Shown in pieces: positions 63,481 through 64,000 of a stretch of 64,000 bases of DNA. Position numbers and translations under genes: made by a program. Positions within the stretch are counted from its first letter, which is position 1, and every line of letters starts with the position of its first letter. The notes beneath the pieces were generated by a model. It was not told the origin of the DNA, did not search any database, and worked only from the letters and a program-made list of their open reading frames with translations. Source of the stretch: Trissonchulus latispiculum (Eukaryota > Nematoda > Enoplea > Enoplida > Ironidae); assembly GCA_030248195.1 (NCBI GenBank), contig JASAND010005338.1, positions 19,658-83,657 of the forward strand, written 5' to 3'.

Positions 63481-64000
63481 TACTGGTTTTCCCAAACGTG
63501 CAGAAACCCTACTTATTACAATCAGATGCTAGTGTACGAGGTCTTGGAGCAGGGGGCTGTCACCATTGGATGATAGCAACAAAGAACATCCAATTGCTTA
63601 CGCAAGCAGAACACTGTCAAAGCTGAGAAAACTATCCAAGTTAGAGAGCTGGAAACACTAGCCATTGTTTTTGGCGTCAAATACTACGGACACCTCATTT
63701 ATGGACAGACAGAAGTGATAGTAATCACAGACCACAGTCCACTCAAATGGTTGATGACAGTGAAGAGTCCTAGCGGTCGTCTAATGAGATGGATCCTACA
63801 ACCTCCAAGAATACAACTTGGAGATACAGTACAAACCAGGTAAAAAAACATACAAACGCGGATGATTGTCGCGGCTACCGACGCCAGAAAGCACGGAACC
63901 AGCCGCTGATCTATCTTCGCCCCAAGATACCAACGAAGATCGAGTTTTATTACTCACAGTTACAGACAGTAAATCTCTCAGAGATTCTCAGCTTTCCCAG
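63481..64000 (+). pseudogene. LTR-2 RNase H region, broken and cut by the window end
   Basis: Encodes the RNase H start (LLQSDASVRGLG, with the first catalytic aspartate) and further on the VITDHSPLKWL motif, with several frame changes. The integrase and 3' LTR must lie beyond the window. Confidence 0.7.

Overview
This looks like intergenic and intronic DNA from a transposon-saturated, AT-rich metazoan genome, probably an invertebrate; I cannot name the species. Spliceosomal exons separated by kilobase introns, hAT/mariner/TTAA transposons, three LINE remnants and two LTR retrotransposons rule out a prokaryote. I saw no tRNA, rRNA or CRISPR array.

Layout. 0.5-7.4 kb: long inverted repeats around a 5'-truncated LINE. 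7.9-19.2 kb: a dense cluster of short DNA transposons (8-bp TSD hAT-like, 5-bp TSD CTGGC family, one TTAA element with a matching empty site), plus four candidate minus-strand exons at 9.5-11.3 kb. 19.3-31.0 kb: an LTR retrotransposon whose LTRs, PBS and PPT are recognisable, with gag and an ORF carrying a catalytically dead protease-like domain, and two other large elements lying between its LTRs. 31-41 kb: five minus-strand exons joined by matching phase-0 splice boundaries, encoding the second half of a chromodomain followed by acidic, RGG-rich and basic segments. 42-56 kb: more composite repeats, a decayed LINE with endonuclease and RT, a NADAR-like relic and a mariner-like insertion. 57.3-64 kb: a Ty3/gypsy-like LTR retrotransposon cut by the window end.

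Two things stand out. First, a family of composite elements (called FBS here; six large copies plus remnants) shares one layout: a foldback head with about 180-bp inverted arms made of short repeated modules and terminal ATGCTCC hairpins, then a tandem array with a period of about 150 bp, then a conserved GTTCAGCGACC block, then a GC-rich hairpin after CCCATATTAT at the far end. Different copies carry different arm and satellite families, and one copy mixes families. Second, the 57.7-64 kb retroelement appears to place an envelope-like glycoprotein between Gag and protease, so the order is gag-env-pro-RT-RNaseH rather than gag-pol-env.

The only credible host genes are the chromodomain gene and possibly the RGG-like exons at 9.5-11.3 kb; both are on the minus strand and consist mainly of exons without start codons. 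Everything else is mobile or satellite DNA at varying stages of decay, often nested.
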